Origin: Sphingobacterium mizutaii | Lineage (GTDB): Bacteria > Bacteroidota > Bacteroidia > Sphingobacteriales > Sphingobacteriaceae | Direction of reading: 5' to 3' | Length of the DNA: 64,000 nucleotides | Assembly: GCF_900187125.1 (NCBI RefSeq) | Contig: NZ_LT906468.1 | Coordinates: 2,666,001-2,730,000, forward strand | Shown here: piece by piece, positions 36,033 through 45,298 of the stretch | Layout of the letters: each line of letters opens with the position of its first letter | Numbering within the stretch: the first letter of the stretch is position 1 | Notes under the pieces: generated by a model | What the model saw: only the letters and a program-made list of their open reading frames with translations | What the model was told of the DNA's origin: nothing | The model's database searches: none | Made by a program: the position numbers and the translations under genes

Positions 36033-37262
36033 TTATATTTTTTTTGTTAATGTGACGGAAACTGCATTTGAAGCTACACCAGTTTTCACTTCTTTTATTG
36101 GATCCTCAGCAAATTGAACCGTTTCTACTTTAATAATTTCTTGCTCCATTTCTTGATTAACAAGTTTTGCGTTTCTTTTGTTCACAAAATAATTGAAAGT
36201 CAATGTAAATAAAAACCATAAAACTAAATCCAATAGAACAACAATATTATTGCTAATAAATTGGACCGTGATAATATTAAAAGCACAGAAAAACAAAGAG
36301 AGACCGATGATGCTCATCATTGCACTTTTGTGTGAAAGTCCCGAACGAAGTAATTTATGATGCAAGTGACTACGATCAGCTTTAAATAAGGGCAATCCTT
36401 TAAACCATCTAATAAATATAACTCTTGCTACATCAAATACAGGCACAATTAAGGTTGAGAAAGCAACAACAATTGCACCTTCTGAAAAAGGCTTGATGCT
36501 TTTATTGTTCATTGCAAAACTTATTGCTAAGAAGGCCATTGTATAACCCAAAGTCATACTTCCCGTATCCCCCATGAATATCCTTCTTCTCCTTTTGGAT
36601 GCCCCAAAAACATTATAATAGAAAAATGATATTAATATACCGGTTGTAATAAATGCCAATAAAGCATGGATCCAGGCATGGTAAAATGCAAATAACGTAC
36701 CTAATACCAGGCACCCTACTCCAACCAACCCTGAACACAAACCATCTAGACCATCAATTAGATTGATGGCATTGATAATTAGAACGACGGCAAAAATCGT
36801 GAGGGGAATACCTGCCCATGCAGGAAGGTAAGTTAGGAACATTAAACCATATAGGTCATTGATCCATAAACCGGCTAAAGGAAAAAATGTAGCCACTAAT
36901 ATCTGAGCTACAAACTTCCATTTATAGCTTACTCCAATTAAATCATCCGCAATACCAATGATATAAAGAATAACCAACCCACAAATCAGCATGATAAACA
37001 TGGGAAACACTTCCCAGGTCACAATCCCCAAATTGACAAAATTGGTTTTATAAACTAATACAACGGTAATGGCTAATAAACAACATTGGATGGGAACAAA
37101 TGCAACTCCACCTAACCTAGGAACTATACTTTGATGGACTTTTCTAGCATCGATGGGGTCAAATAGCCTCTTCCTATATGTAATAAGCATAATGTATGGG
37201 ATGATAATCTTCCCAAGAAATATGGCTAGTAAAAAAGGAACAAGTAGAATGACAAACTCCAT
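36033..37262 (-). CDS. WecA-like undecaprenyl-phosphate sugar-1-P transferase
   Basis: 409 aa, with about eleven membrane helices. The family motifs are in order: IADDLIGV near residue 104 (DDxxD-type metal site), NAINLIDGLDGLCSG near residue 162, FMGDTGSMTLGY near residue 231, and RSHLHHKLL near residue 282 (HHH-like uridine site). It transfers GlcNAc-1-P or a similar sugar phosphate from the UDP sugar to undecaprenyl phosphate and so starts the EPS unit. It is the first gene of the ~30-kb minus-strand locus, with a 396-bp gap upstream that should carry the main promoter. The C-terminal 60 residues form a charged extension. Confidence 0.93.
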   Translation of the reverse strand: MEFVILLVPFLLAIFLGKIIIPYIMLITYRKRLFDPIDARKVHQSIVPRLGGVAFVPIQCCLLAITVVLVYKTNFVNLGIVTWEVFPMFIMLICGLVILYIIGIADDLIGVSYKWKFVAQILVATFFPLAGLWINDLYGLMFLTYLPAWAGIPLTIFAVVLIINAINLIDGLDGLCSGLVGVGCLVLGTLFAFYHAWIHALLAFITTGILISFFYYNVFGASKRRRRIFMGDTGSMTLGYTMAFLAISFAMNNKSIKPFSEGAIVVAFSTLIVPVFDVARVIFIRWFKGLPLFKADRSHLHHKLLRSGLSHKSAMMSIIGLSLFFCAFNIITVQFISNNIVVLLDLVLWFLFTLTFNYFVNKRNAKLVNQEMEQEIIKVETVQFAEDPIKEVKTGVASNAVSVTLTKKI

Positions 37263-37658
37263 CGACTTAATTATTTAGACTTTTTTTGTCAGTAGATTCA
37301 GTTACACTATATCTAACCAACAATTTAATTTTGCTATAACAATTAGCATTTGTTTGGAACAAATTTATAACATATTTACAGGGCAAACGAGTGTTTAACC
37401 CCTTCTATATCTTCTTTTTCTCTATTTGTAGCCCAAACCTTACACCCCTATTTACGTGCTTAAACATTTAATTTTAAAGTTTTATCTTTTGAGGATAGCC
37501 TTTATTAATACCATTCAGAAAGATTTAAAACCCATATTTTTTGGGCGTTAGAATAACATTTAGGATATTGTTGAAGAATTATTACCATACCCCTCAACGT
37601 TAAGGATTGAAATCGTTAATAATATTATAAAAATAGAAATTTTAAAGTAATAAATAAA
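37263..37658. other. Intergenic region, 396 bp, upstream of the EPS locus
   Basis: No ORF worth calling is present. It contains the candidate promoter at 37360-37387 and, on the minus strand, only weak short stems (for example the CCCA/TGGG pair around 37532-37546). It probably holds both the 3' end of the HAD hydrolase transcript and the EPS promoter. Confidence 0.5.
37360..37387 (-). promoter_or_regulatory. Candidate promoter of the EPS locus
   Basis: On the minus strand TTTG (37384-37387) and TAAATTTG (37360-37367) match the Bacteroidota -33/-7 consensus TTTG...TAnnTTTG. The spacer is 16 bp, shorter than usual. Transcription would start near 37353, about 90 nt before the WecA-like ATG. 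No ops/JUMPStart-like site was found. Consensus match only. Confidence 0.35.
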
Positions 37659-38084
37659 TTATTTGAAGAACTTTTTCCAAGCTGAACCTTTAGAAGGTCG
37701 GTGCCCTTCTTGGTATAATTCATCTGTATTGAACTGCAGCTCATGGGCCATTTTCCGATTAATTGCTCGGTAAATTATCCCCCAATCGGGCAACCCACCG
37801 AAGTTCCGGTCATCGATAAATAGATCTGCACTTAGCTTTCTGGAGCCTTGGCTCCGATCTTCTTCAGGAAAATTGGAATTGTGAGTATAGAAAACCAGCC
37901 CCTGATCTTTACAATAATCAATTGCCTCTTGTAACAATTCGCCCTCCCTTACGGTCCACAAAATCAAAATATGAGAATCATTCTGTAACTGCTTCAAAGT
38001 ATCAATTGCAAAAGGAATCTGTTTTCCGATCTTAGGATATCTATGTTCAACTATGGTTCCATCGAAATCTACCGCAATTACCAT
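37659..38084 (-). CDS. HAD-superfamily hydrolase (BT0820-like)
   Basis: 141 aa, a small HAD fold without a cap domain. Motif I is AVDFDGTIVEH (nucleophile Asp6, acid Asp8), motif II lies in LILWTVREGE near residue 52, and the late acidic motif is DLFIDDRNFGG near residue 107. Close relatives in Bacteroidota are annotated as BT0820-type phosphatases of unknown substrate. It is transcribed toward the EPS locus but separated by 396 bp, so operon membership is doubtful. Confidence 0.85.
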   Translation of the reverse strand: MVIAVDFDGTIVEHRYPKIGKQIPFAIDTLKQLQNDSHILILWTVREGELLQEAIDYCKDQGLVFYTHNSNFPEEDRSQGSRKLSADLFIDDRNFGGLPDWGIIYRAINRKMAHELQFNTDELYQEGHRPSKGSAWKKFFK

Positions 38085-38442
38085 CTTTCATTATTTTTTA
38101 TCTACTACAACAAATTCTAGTCCAAATATCAAATAAAATTTCAGCTCTTTGCGATCATATCGTAAAGAATATTTTATATTTTTTCATAATGAAAAATCCT
38201 TTTATTCAAAATATAATTTTGTAAAAGTTACAATCATTTATTTTTTTCAAAATATAATTAGGCAAGAATCTAAAATCATATAAACTGCTCCTAAATGATT
38301 TAAATCAAGATTAGTTTCCCAATTCCTATTACTGAAAAACATAGACTTCAGTCCTCTTCAATTCCATCGGCTTGCATAGATATTAAGATTTAATAATTTA
38401 GCGCCGCAAATTTCACAACTATTCACAAAATAATTATCAATC
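38085..38442. other. Divergent intergenic region, 358 bp
   Basis: This is a strongly AT-rich spacer between two divergent genes. Besides the candidate plus-strand promoter at 38372-38401 I see no gene, RNA or repeat. Confidence 0.5.
38372..38401 (+). promoter_or_regulatory. Candidate promoter of the DUF3078 gene
   Basis: TTG (38372-38374) and TAATTTAG (38394-38401) with a 19-bp spacer resemble the Bacteroidota TTTG...TAnnTTTG promoter with one mismatch in the -7 box. The start would lie about 35 nt before the ATG at 38443. Confidence 0.4.
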
Positions 38443-39342
38443 ATGAAAGTATTAAAAGTTGCTTTTTTATCTGCTGTTACCTTTTTCTCTTTTCAAGTTT
38501 CAGCCCAAGAATCCGAACAACAAGACGCCGCACAGGCAGACACGACCAAAACTTGGACGATCAAAGGGGAAAATACATTCTTGTTAAACCAAAGCTCCTT
38601 TTCTAACTGGGCGGCAGGTGGAGTTAATTCCTTAGCGGGGAACCTAATTTTCAATTATGACTTCAATTACAAAAAAGACAAATGGAATTGGGATAATAAA
38701 TTAATCGCAGCCTACGGACAGACCTACCAAAAAGAAACGGATTGGAGAAAAAACGACGATCGCTTCGCTTTAAATAGTTTACTTGGTTACCAAGCTGCTG
38801 AAAAATGGTATTACACTTTTTTCATGAACTTCAATACTCAATTTGCAAACGGTTATGAGTATGATGGCGCAACTAGAGGTAGAAAAATTTCTGCTCCTTT
38901 TGCTCCAGCATATTTAAGCTTTGGTCCAGGTATTGCCTATAAACAGTCTGACAACTTTAAAATTAACATCTCTCCTGCATCAGCAAGATTCGTTATGGTA
39001 GGTGCAGAAAGCTTAAGACCTGATTTCGGAGTTGATCCGGATAAATTCTCAAGAAATGAATTCGGTGCCGCTTTAGATGCATATTACAAAGTCGGATTAA
39101 TGGAAAACATAACTTTTGAAAATATCCTGAAATTATATTCCAATTATCTAGAAGATCCACAAAATGTCGATGTGGATTATTTAGCAAACCTTAATCTTCA
39201 AGTAAACAAATTTATCACGGTCAATGCAGCTGTGCAATTAGTATATGATGACAACGTGAATGTTCCTAAAAGTGATGGCACTAAGGGACCTGGACTTCAG
39301 GTAAGACAGATTCTAGGTGCAGGGGTTACCTATAAGTTTTAA
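38443..39342 (+). CDS. DUF3078 family secreted/outer-membrane protein
   Basis: 299 aa with a signal peptide (residues 1-21, VSAQ). The mature part starts with a TWTIKGENTFLLNQSSFSNW segment, then continues as alternating beta strands rich in aromatic residues, ending in VTYKF with the terminal Phe usual for outer-membrane barrels. This is the Bacteroidota DUF3078 family, whose function is unknown. It is monocistronic, with its own candidate promoter and a strong terminator. Confidence 0.88.
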   Translation: MKVLKVAFLSAVTFFSFQVSAQESEQQDAAQADTTKTWTIKGENTFLLNQSSFSNWAAGGVNSLAGNLIFNYDFNYKKDKWNWDNKLIAAYGQTYQKETDWRKNDDRFALNSLLGYQAAEKWYYTFFMNFNTQFANGYEYDGATRGRKISAPFAPAYLSFGPGIAYKQSDNFKINISPASARFVMVGAESLRPDFGVDPDKFSRNEFGAALDAYYKVGLMENITFENILKLYSNYLEDPQNVDVDYLANLNLQVNKFITVNAAVQLVYDDNVNVPKSDGTKGPGLQVRQILGAGVTYKF

Positions 39343-39370
39343 TATCCTTCTATAATAAAATATGATTACT

Positions 39371-39398
39371 AAAAGCGGCCTTTTGGCCGCTTTTTTTT
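39371..39398 (+). terminator. Terminator after the DUF3078 gene
   Basis: A perfect stem AAAAGCGGCC (39371-39380) with GGCCGCTTTT (39385-39394) and a 4-nt loop is followed by further T residues. Confidence 0.92.
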
Positions 39399-39456
39399 AT
39401 ACCTCTATAACCTATGTCATTAAGTTAAGGTTTTTTTGTGCTGAGATTCATTTGAA

Positions 39457-39473
39457 GCATCTCGTAGAGATGC
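39457..39473. repeat. Small palindrome between DUF3078 and pyruvate oxidase genes
   Basis: GCATCTC (39457-39463) and GAGATGC (39467-39473) form a 7-bp stem with loop GTA. AAGGTT (39427-39432) and AACCTT (39475-39480) flank it as an outer inverted repeat. It looks like one copy of a REP-type intergenic palindrome; no second copy was noticed in the window. Confidence 0.5.
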
Positions 39474-39591
39474 GAACCTTCTAACTCAACGATGGACTAA
39501 GTTCTATTCCGTATTATTTGAGTTTTACGAAACCAAAAGATTGAATCCCTGTTATTTAAATAAGGAAATAAAACATAAAATCTTATTCAAA

Positions 39592-41328
39592 ATGGCTAAA
39601 ATAGTTGCAGAACAATTGGTAGAAATGCTCGTAGAAGCAGGAGTTAAACGGGTATATGCAGTAACAGGTGATAGTTTGAATTTTTTCAATGAAGCAATTA
39701 GAAAAGATGGAAGGATACAATGGGTCCATGTCAGACACGAAGAAGTAGGTGCTTATTCCGCAGCTGCCGAGGCAGAGCTTGATGGCTTAGCTTGTTGTGC
39801 CGGAAGCTGTGGCCCTGGGCATATACATTTAATAAATGGAGTATATGAAGCACATCGAGCACATGTACCCATGCTCGTCATTGCATCGACCATTCCAACT
39901 AATCAGATGGGAACCGGCTACTTCCAAGAAACCAATACTTACAAGCTTTTCGATGACTGTAGCGGATATAACCAACTGATCACGACTGCTGAACAAGCAC
40001 CACGAATTATCCAATCTGCAATTCAACATGCCATTTCTCAAAAAGGAGTAAGTGTAATCGGCTTGCCAGGAGATGTTTCTGAATTGAAAGCCAAAGAATC
40101 AGTCACTTCAACCCAAATTTTCCGTTGCAATCCATTAATCAGGCCTTCTGATAGAGAACTTCAAAACATAGCGGATCTCATTAATAAAGGCTCAAAGATT
40201 ACTTTATACGCAGGAATTGGAGCAATAGGCGCTAGATCAGAATTACAGCTATTGGCAGAAAAACTAAAATCTCCAGTAGGTTATAGCTTTAGGGGGAAAA
40301 TGAATGCCCAACTTCCTCCTCCATATGATGTAGGAATGACTGGCCTATTAGGCATCCCATCTTGTTACCAAGCTATGAAAGAAGCTGATGTTTTGGTTTT
40401 ACTCGGTACGGACATGCCTTATGATGATTTTATGCCGACGAACAATAAGATCATCCAGATTGATACCGCAGAAGAAAGACTTGGCAGAAGATGCAAACTT
40501 GATATTGGAGCTGTAGGTGATATCAAAGAAACGATTCTTGCCTTATTGCCACTCCTTGACCAAAAAGTTGACAATGCTTTTTTGGATTCCTTTGGAAAAT
40601 TCTCGAAAAAGGTCCAGGAGAACCTTCATGAATATGTTGATGATATCGGTACTCAAGATGCCATCCAGCCTGAATTTGTTGCTGATGTCATAAACAAACA
40701 TGCGAGCCCAAACGCCATTTTCACCCTTGATACTGGAATGACCTGTGTTTGGGGCGCAAGGTATATTCAACAGACTGGGGATCGCAAGATGTTAGGTTCT
40801 TTTAACCATGGTAGTATGGCAAACGCCATGCCTATGGCAATTGGAGCAGCTTTTGCTCACCCAGAAAGGCAGATCATAGCAATGTGTGGAGATGGTGGCC
40901 TTTCCATGTTATTAGGTGATTTGGCTACTATCAAACAATACAATCTGCCCATTAAAATTATCGTATTCAACAACAGAGCCTTAGGTATGGTAAAACTTGA
41001 AATGCAGGTAGCTGGTTTGGTTGATAATCAAACCGATATGCTCAACCCTGACTTTGCAAAAGTGGCTGAAGCATTCGGTATTCCAGCAATGAATATCCAT
41101 AAACCTGAGGAGATAGATGCAGTCATTGCAGAAACCTTACGAGTTGAAGGTCCATTCCTGTTGAACATCTTCACTAACCCAAGTGCCTTGGCAATGCCTT
41201 CCCACATCAGCGCAAACCAAGTCGTAGGTATGACAGAAAGTATGGGCAAGTTAATCCTTGGTGGCCGAATGGACGAAGTTTTCGAAACCATTAAATCAAA
41301 CTACAAACATTTAAAAAGTATATTCTAA
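39592..41328 (+). CDS. Thiamine-diphosphate pyruvate oxidase/dehydrogenase (PoxB-like)
   Basis: 578 aa from the ATG at 39592; a TTG 17 codons upstream adds residues unlike the family. Three domains are seen: the pyrimidine-binding domain with the catalytic Glu in VRHEEVGAYSAAAEAEL near residue 50, a central FAD-like domain (about 185-330), and the ThDP-binding domain with GDGGLSMLLGDLATI near 435 and its NN end near 460. PoxB converts pyruvate to acetate and CO2, reducing quinone. Oxalate- or acetolactate-type activity is a less likely alternative. A strong hairpin follows. Confidence 0.88.
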   Translation: MAKIVAEQLVEMLVEAGVKRVYAVTGDSLNFFNEAIRKDGRIQWVHVRHEEVGAYSAAAEAELDGLACCAGSCGPGHIHLINGVYEAHRAHVPMLVIASTIPTNQMGTGYFQETNTYKLFDDCSGYNQLITTAEQAPRIIQSAIQHAISQKGVSVIGLPGDVSELKAKESVTSTQIFRCNPLIRPSDRELQNIADLINKGSKITLYAGIGAIGARSELQLLAEKLKSPVGYSFRGKMNAQLPPPYDVGMTGLLGIPSCYQAMKEADVLVLLGTDMPYDDFMPTNNKIIQIDTAEERLGRRCKLDIGAVGDIKETILALLPLLDQKVDNAFLDSFGKFSKKVQENLHEYVDDIGTQDAIQPEFVADVINKHASPNAIFTLDTGMTCVWGARYIQQTGDRKMLGSFNHGSMANAMPMAIGAAFAHPERQIIAMCGDGGLSMLLGDLATIKQYNLPIKIIVFNNRALGMVKLEMQVAGLVDNQTDMLNPDFAKVAEAFGIPAMNIHKPEEIDAVIAETLRVEGPFLLNIFTNPSALAMPSHISANQVVGMTESMGKLILGGRMDEVFETIKSNYKHLKSIF

Positions 41329-41330
41329 CA

Positions 41331-41366
41331 AAAAACAGGGCAAACCCACCGTTTGCCCTGTTTTTC
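41331..41366. terminator. Bidirectional terminator
   Basis: A 15-bp perfect stem (41331-41345 with 41351-41365, core ACAGGGCAAAC) with a 5-nt loop lies between convergent genes, A-rich on one side and T-rich on the other, so it can end transcripts from both strands. Confidence 0.92.
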
Positions 41367-41416
41367 TATTTTTAATAGACACATATTCTCATATCTCACA
41401 CCTCAAATCTATTGTC

Positions 41417-43081
41417 TCATTTACTCTTATACAAATGGCTCAATAAGGCGAAACATAAGATAAAACTCATTATAAACCCAAACCAAGAAAGCACAGGGAT
41501 TCCCCAAATCAAATAACCAACGCGACCATGAGCAAGAATACTTGCTCCAACACCAAAGGTCATTGCCAAAATAGACAACAAGAACTTATTCCCCATTCTA
41601 TGTAAGATCAATTGAAGGTTATCAAAATCTTGCATCTTATGGTTCACAGTAATCTTATCATCCTTTACCTTTTCTAAAATAGTCAATAGATCCAAAGGAA
41701 CTTCTGTTAAGACATCCTTCGCAAATTTTGCTTTCTCTTTCAGTTGACCTAGAATATATTCCGAAGAAAATTTCTCTGCCGCTATCTTTTTCGCAAATGG
41801 TTCAATACTTTCGGGCACATTGAGGTCGGCATCCAATTGTCTGCCGGTACCTTCCAAAATGGAAACTCCACGAAGTAATAAATAGACAAAATCAGGCAAT
41901 AAGATATGGTTACTCTGTAATACGATATTTAGCTTTTGGAGCATCACGGAGATATCGATATCATCCAATGCATTTTGCTTGATCATTTCAAATATTTCAT
42001 AAGCATCTCGCTCCAATCGCCTTTCATCTTCAATATGATGAGCTACCGAAAGCCTTTTTATGTTTTTGATCAGGCTTTTAGCATCATTCGCTAAAAAATC
42101 CAACACCATTGCTTCAATGATTTTCCTGTCTTCTGGAATCATAAACCCCATGGCACCAAAGTCAATAAAGACAATTTGGCCACGCTGATTTACAAATACA
42201 TTTCCAGGATGAGGATCGGCATGGAAGAAACCATGCATCAATACCTGTTCCAGATAAAGATCCAACACGTTCTGCAAAACAGATTTTGGATAAAGCCCAT
42301 ATCGCTCAAAACCTTCTAGATCATTCACCTTTACGCCATCGATGTATTCCATGCAGATCAAGGTATCCGTACTATACTTCCTATATACTTTAGGAACATA
42401 TACATCTTTGTTCTCCTTAAAATTCCGCCTAAATCGCTCAATGTTATTAATTTCATTGGTAAATGAAAGCTCATTCAACAATGAACTCTCAAAAGAAAGA
42501 ACAATCTGATAGAGGTTCATTTTATAAACCACTTCATATTTCCGCTGCAGTAACTTGACTAAATCCTTGATAAAATCAAGGTCAGCTTGGATTACCTCAT
42601 CAATTTCTTCCCGTTTTACTTTTAATACGACTTCCTTACCATTGCTTAGTGTTGCACGGTAAACTTGGGCAATTGAGGCAGATGCAATAGGTTTTTCATC
42701 GATGGAAATAAAATGCGCATCTAGGTCAATCTCCAATTCATTGGATAGCCTTTTTCGGATATCAATTCCTTCATCAGCCACCTCATCTTGCAATTTTACC
42801 AGCTCTTCTTGTAAATCTTTTGGAATAATATCAGGACGATTACTAAGTAATTGACCCAACTTAATAAAAGTTGGCCCCAGCTCTTCAATCGCCAACCTAA
42901 CCCTTATATTAAAATCTTCTTCAAAAACTTTCCGAGCATGATTATTCCAGAACAAAAAACTATCTGGCAAAATCCTGTCCAGGTTGGATCTTGAAACAAC
43001 CTCATCAAACCCATGTTTTGATAGGATTTTCAGAATCTGTCCAACTCGCTTTATTTTTTGAAAACCATTGATATGCTTCAT
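41417..43081 (-). CDS. ABC1/UbiB-family atypical kinase
   Basis: 554 aa. Family marks are the KxGQ-type motif in ELGPTFIKLGQLLSNRPDI near residue 67, the alanine-rich nucleotide loop ASIAQVYRA near residue 133, the lysine in VVLKVKRE, HADPHPGNVFV near residue 287 and IDFGAMG near residue 302. Two hydrophobic helices lie at the C-terminus (about 500-550), typical of the membrane-anchored form. UbiB/ADCK proteins support isoprenoid-quinone biosynthesis or lipid handling; this organism probably makes menaquinone, so the exact role is open. Confidence 0.9.
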   Translation of the reverse strand: MKHINGFQKIKRVGQILKILSKHGFDEVVSRSNLDRILPDSFLFWNNHARKVFEEDFNIRVRLAIEELGPTFIKLGQLLSNRPDIIPKDLQEELVKLQDEVADEGIDIRKRLSNELEIDLDAHFISIDEKPIASASIAQVYRATLSNGKEVVLKVKREEIDEVIQADLDFIKDLVKLLQRKYEVVYKMNLYQIVLSFESSLLNELSFTNEINNIERFRRNFKENKDVYVPKVYRKYSTDTLICMEYIDGVKVNDLEGFERYGLYPKSVLQNVLDLYLEQVLMHGFFHADPHPGNVFVNQRGQIVFIDFGAMGFMIPEDRKIIEAMVLDFLANDAKSLIKNIKRLSVAHHIEDERRLERDAYEIFEMIKQNALDDIDISVMLQKLNIVLQSNHILLPDFVYLLLRGVSILEGTGRQLDADLNVPESIEPFAKKIAAEKFSSEYILGQLKEKAKFAKDVLTEVPLDLLTILEKVKDDKITVNHKMQDFDNLQLILHRMGNKFLLSILAMTFGVGASILAHGRVGYLIWGIPVLSWFGFIMSFILCFALLSHLYKSK

Positions 43082-43130
43082 GCTAAACTTTATATCCTAA
43101 AAGAGACAGACCTTTCCAACTACAGCCTAA

Positions 43131-43661
43131 TTATTTTCTATTTAAATCTGTAACCAACAAAGGGTTACCCTTCTTCATTTCATCTAAAAAATCAGCAACT
43201 TTTTGAGTGGATGGCGACTCCATTAGATAGTCTAGTTCTTTTTGTGTGATTCCAACTAATTGAATAAAAGATACTTCACCATGAGCTGTTTTTATCCTCC
43301 CTAATTGAGGATCCAAGCAAGTAGCAAACCCTACTATATCAGTTTCCGTATTTAACCTTATTGGCCCCCTAGCTGGAATAAACTGATTCTCTTCAAACCA
43401 TCTTCCACTTTGGTATACATATCGAGCTAAATTATTGAAAACTTGCATTGCCCAGCCTGGATCGCCCTCATCTTCTGAAAAAGGCACCAACCTAAAGGTA
43501 AACTCAAAACCCCATTTACTGAATTCACTTTCCGCCATTTCTGGGTTATAGTAAAGCTCGCTCATTCCATAGCTAACCAAATGTAAGTGTGAAGGCTCAT
43601 GATTATTTTCATAAACGCTTATTCCATCAATAGGGTCAGTTCCGCCAGCTGCAAAATGCAA
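43131..43661 (-). CDS. Suppressor-of-fused (SUFU) domain protein, start unclear
   Basis: 176 aa if read from the TTG at 43661. Conserved parts are GGTDPIDGISVYEN near residue 7, HLHLVSYGMSELYYN near residue 26 and GWAMQVFNNLARYV near residue 72. The same frame stays open upstream to a stop at 43815-43817 and encodes the family's N-terminal part (NEDDTVGWTAIDGQL and EPRHYGP), but has no ATG, GTG or TTG there. Either translation starts at an unusual codon or a small deletion separated the true ATG, which would lie near 43780 in another frame. Function of bacterial SUFU proteins is unknown; several are linked to toxin immunity. Confidence 0.7.
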   Translation of the reverse strand: MHFAAGGTDPIDGISVYENNHEPSHLHLVSYGMSELYYNPEMAESEFSKWGFEFTFRLVPFSEDEGDPGWAMQVFNNLARYVYQSGRWFEENQFIPARGPIRLNTETDIVGFATCLDPQLGRIKTAHGEVSFIQLVGITQKELDYLMESPSTQKVADFLDEMKKGNPLLVTDLNRK

Positions 43662-43814
43662 ACCACATAAAGGACCATAATGCCTTGGCTCAATACCCTC
43701 ATAAATAGTAGCTAGTTGCCCATCTATTGCAGTCCAACCAACCGTATCATCTTCATTATACTTCGATAAATATTCTTCTTTTTCATTCTCTTTATTTAAT
43801 AATGCATTACAAAC

Positions 43815-44068
43815 CTAATTGTTTGTGCTCTTTAACAAATAGGACTATCATTCCCTTTTTTTATTGAATTACATCTAAAATCAAGCCATTCATCCTAATC
43901 CACAGATCAGCAATAGATTTAATTTCAGTCGGATATAAGTTAATCATCAAAAATCATAGATTAATGGTTTATTTTAAATTATTCCCTCAAAATCAGCATA
44001 TAAATTCTGACATTCAATAAGAAAACAATCCATTTTTCTCTTAACTTACAACATCAAACCTTGAAAAA
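43815..44068. other. Intergenic spacer, 254 bp
   Basis: AT-rich spacer between the divergent SUFU-domain and HEAT-repeat genes. Together with the unassigned SUFU N-terminal coding stretch (43662-43814) it makes a 407-bp gap in the annotation. No RNA gene or repeat is seen. Confidence 0.45.
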
Positions 44069-44689
44069 ATGGTAAAAGAAAGATTAGCATCGACCTTAGG
44101 TAGACGTGATGAGGAACCAAATATCCAATTAGCGCAAGAAATCGCGAAAACCAAGGATAGCAAGTCTGTCGAGGAACTGATACAATTGATCAAAGGCAAT
44201 CAAAAAGATTTGCAGAATGACAGCATTAAAGTACTTTATGAGATTGGGGAAATCACTCCTGAACTGATTTCCTCCTATTGGAAAGATTTTATCGAAGCCT
44301 TAACAATTAAAAACAACAGACTTCAGTGGGGTGCTATGTCCGCATTAAAAACAATATCCTTGATAGTGCCTGATCAGATTTTCAACAATATCATCAGCCT
44401 TGAAAACGCTGTTGAACAAGGTTCAGTTATAACTAGAGATAATTTTGTGGCTATTTTAACGAATCTCCTAGATCATCAAAACTATGCTGAGGAGGCATTT
44501 AATGCCTTAATCAAACAACTTTCTTCTTGTCCAACAAACCAATTACCGATGTATGCTGAAATGCTAAGCACAAAAATAAAAGCACAGTCGTCCAAAAAAG
44601 TTATTGAAACTTTATCACTTCGATTAGATGAAATCGAAAAAGATAGTAAAAGAAAAAGAGTGGAGAAAGTTATCAAGAAAATAACCTAA
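44069..44689 (+). CDS. HEAT-repeat-like hypothetical protein
   Basis: 206 aa, soluble and almost wholly helical, with repeated units of about 38 residues such as SKSVEELIQLIKGNQKDLQNDSIKVL and NNRLQWGAMSALKTISLI in the HEAT/armadillo style. The C-terminal 25 residues are strongly basic (KKVIETL…KRKRVEKVIKKIT), which might bind nucleic acid. No signal peptide. It stands alone and converges with the ankyrin gene. Function unknown; scaffold or binding role inferred from the fold. Confidence 0.75.
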   Translation: MVKERLASTLGRRDEEPNIQLAQEIAKTKDSKSVEELIQLIKGNQKDLQNDSIKVLYEIGEITPELISSYWKDFIEALTIKNNRLQWGAMSALKTISLIVPDQIFNNIISLENAVEQGSVITRDNFVAILTNLLDHQNYAEEAFNALIKQLSSCPTNQLPMYAEMLSTKIKAQSSKKVIETLSLRLDEIEKDSKRKRVEKVIKKIT

Positions 44690-44710
44690 TCCACCCTCTC
44701 AAATATCTAA

Positions 44711-45298
44711 TTAATACATCTGCAGTAATTCCGCTATTTCTGAAAAACCCTTCTCTTCGGCATGATCCAATGCAGATACGCCATCCTTATCGGCGATACT
44801 TTTGTCTGCCCCTCCTTTCAGTAGGATACTTACGATATCTACATAATCTTTACTTCCATCCCCTAAGACCACAGCTTCCAGTAATGCAGTCCAGCCTAAC
44901 TTATTGATATGGTTTATAGGGAAATTCTTGGTATGGCACAATAAACGGACAACCTCAACATGCCCTTTCTCTGCAGCTGGAATCAACGCAGTCCCATTAA
45001 AGCGGTTAAAAACATCAAAGCGAGCTCCATAAGCCAGGTACAATTTCACTAGATCTAAATAACCTGAGGCCGCAGCATACAGAAAAGGACTGTTCAACAA
45101 TTCATCTTGTTGATTGGGATCAGCCCCCCTCTTTACCAAAAAAGCAGCCATTGGATAATCATTTTGATAGGTCGCAATCATCAATAGGTTTTGCGACTGT
45201 TCATTAACTTCATTGATGTTGCTATCATTGAGGTTCTTTTCAAGGTAAACAGTATCTCCTCTCTTTACTGCACTTTCAATCTCTGGTCCTAATTTCAT
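44711..45298 (-). CDS. Ankyrin-repeat protein
   Basis: 195 aa with about five ankyrin repeats covering residues 10-190. Typical units are NLLMIATYQNDYPMAAFLVKRGADP and the last copy VSALDHAEEKGFSEIAELL. No signal peptide is seen, so a cytoplasmic protein-binding role is likely. Small ankyrin proteins in Bacteroidota often act next to catalases or toxins; no such partner is adjacent here. Its stop lies 21 bp from that of the convergent HEAT-like gene. Confidence 0.85.
   Translation of the reverse strand: MKLGPEIESAVKRGDTVYLEKNLNDSNINEVNEQSQNLLMIATYQNDYPMAAFLVKRGADPNQQDELLNSPFLYAAASGYLDLVKLYLAYGARFDVFNRFNGTALIPAAEKGHVEVVRLLCHTKNFPINHINKLGWTALLEAVVLGDGSKDYVDIVSILLKGGADKSIADKDGVSALDHAEEKGFSEIAELLQMY

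Noticed and set aside
37525..37552. Terminator of the HAD hydrolase gene
   Set aside because: The stem is only about 4 bp (CCCA/TGGG) with an A-rich loop, too weak to call.
41380..41412. Repeat TCTCATATCTCACACCTCA before the ABC1 kinase stop
   Set aside because: Low-complexity, a single copy here, no pairing or second copy seen in the window.
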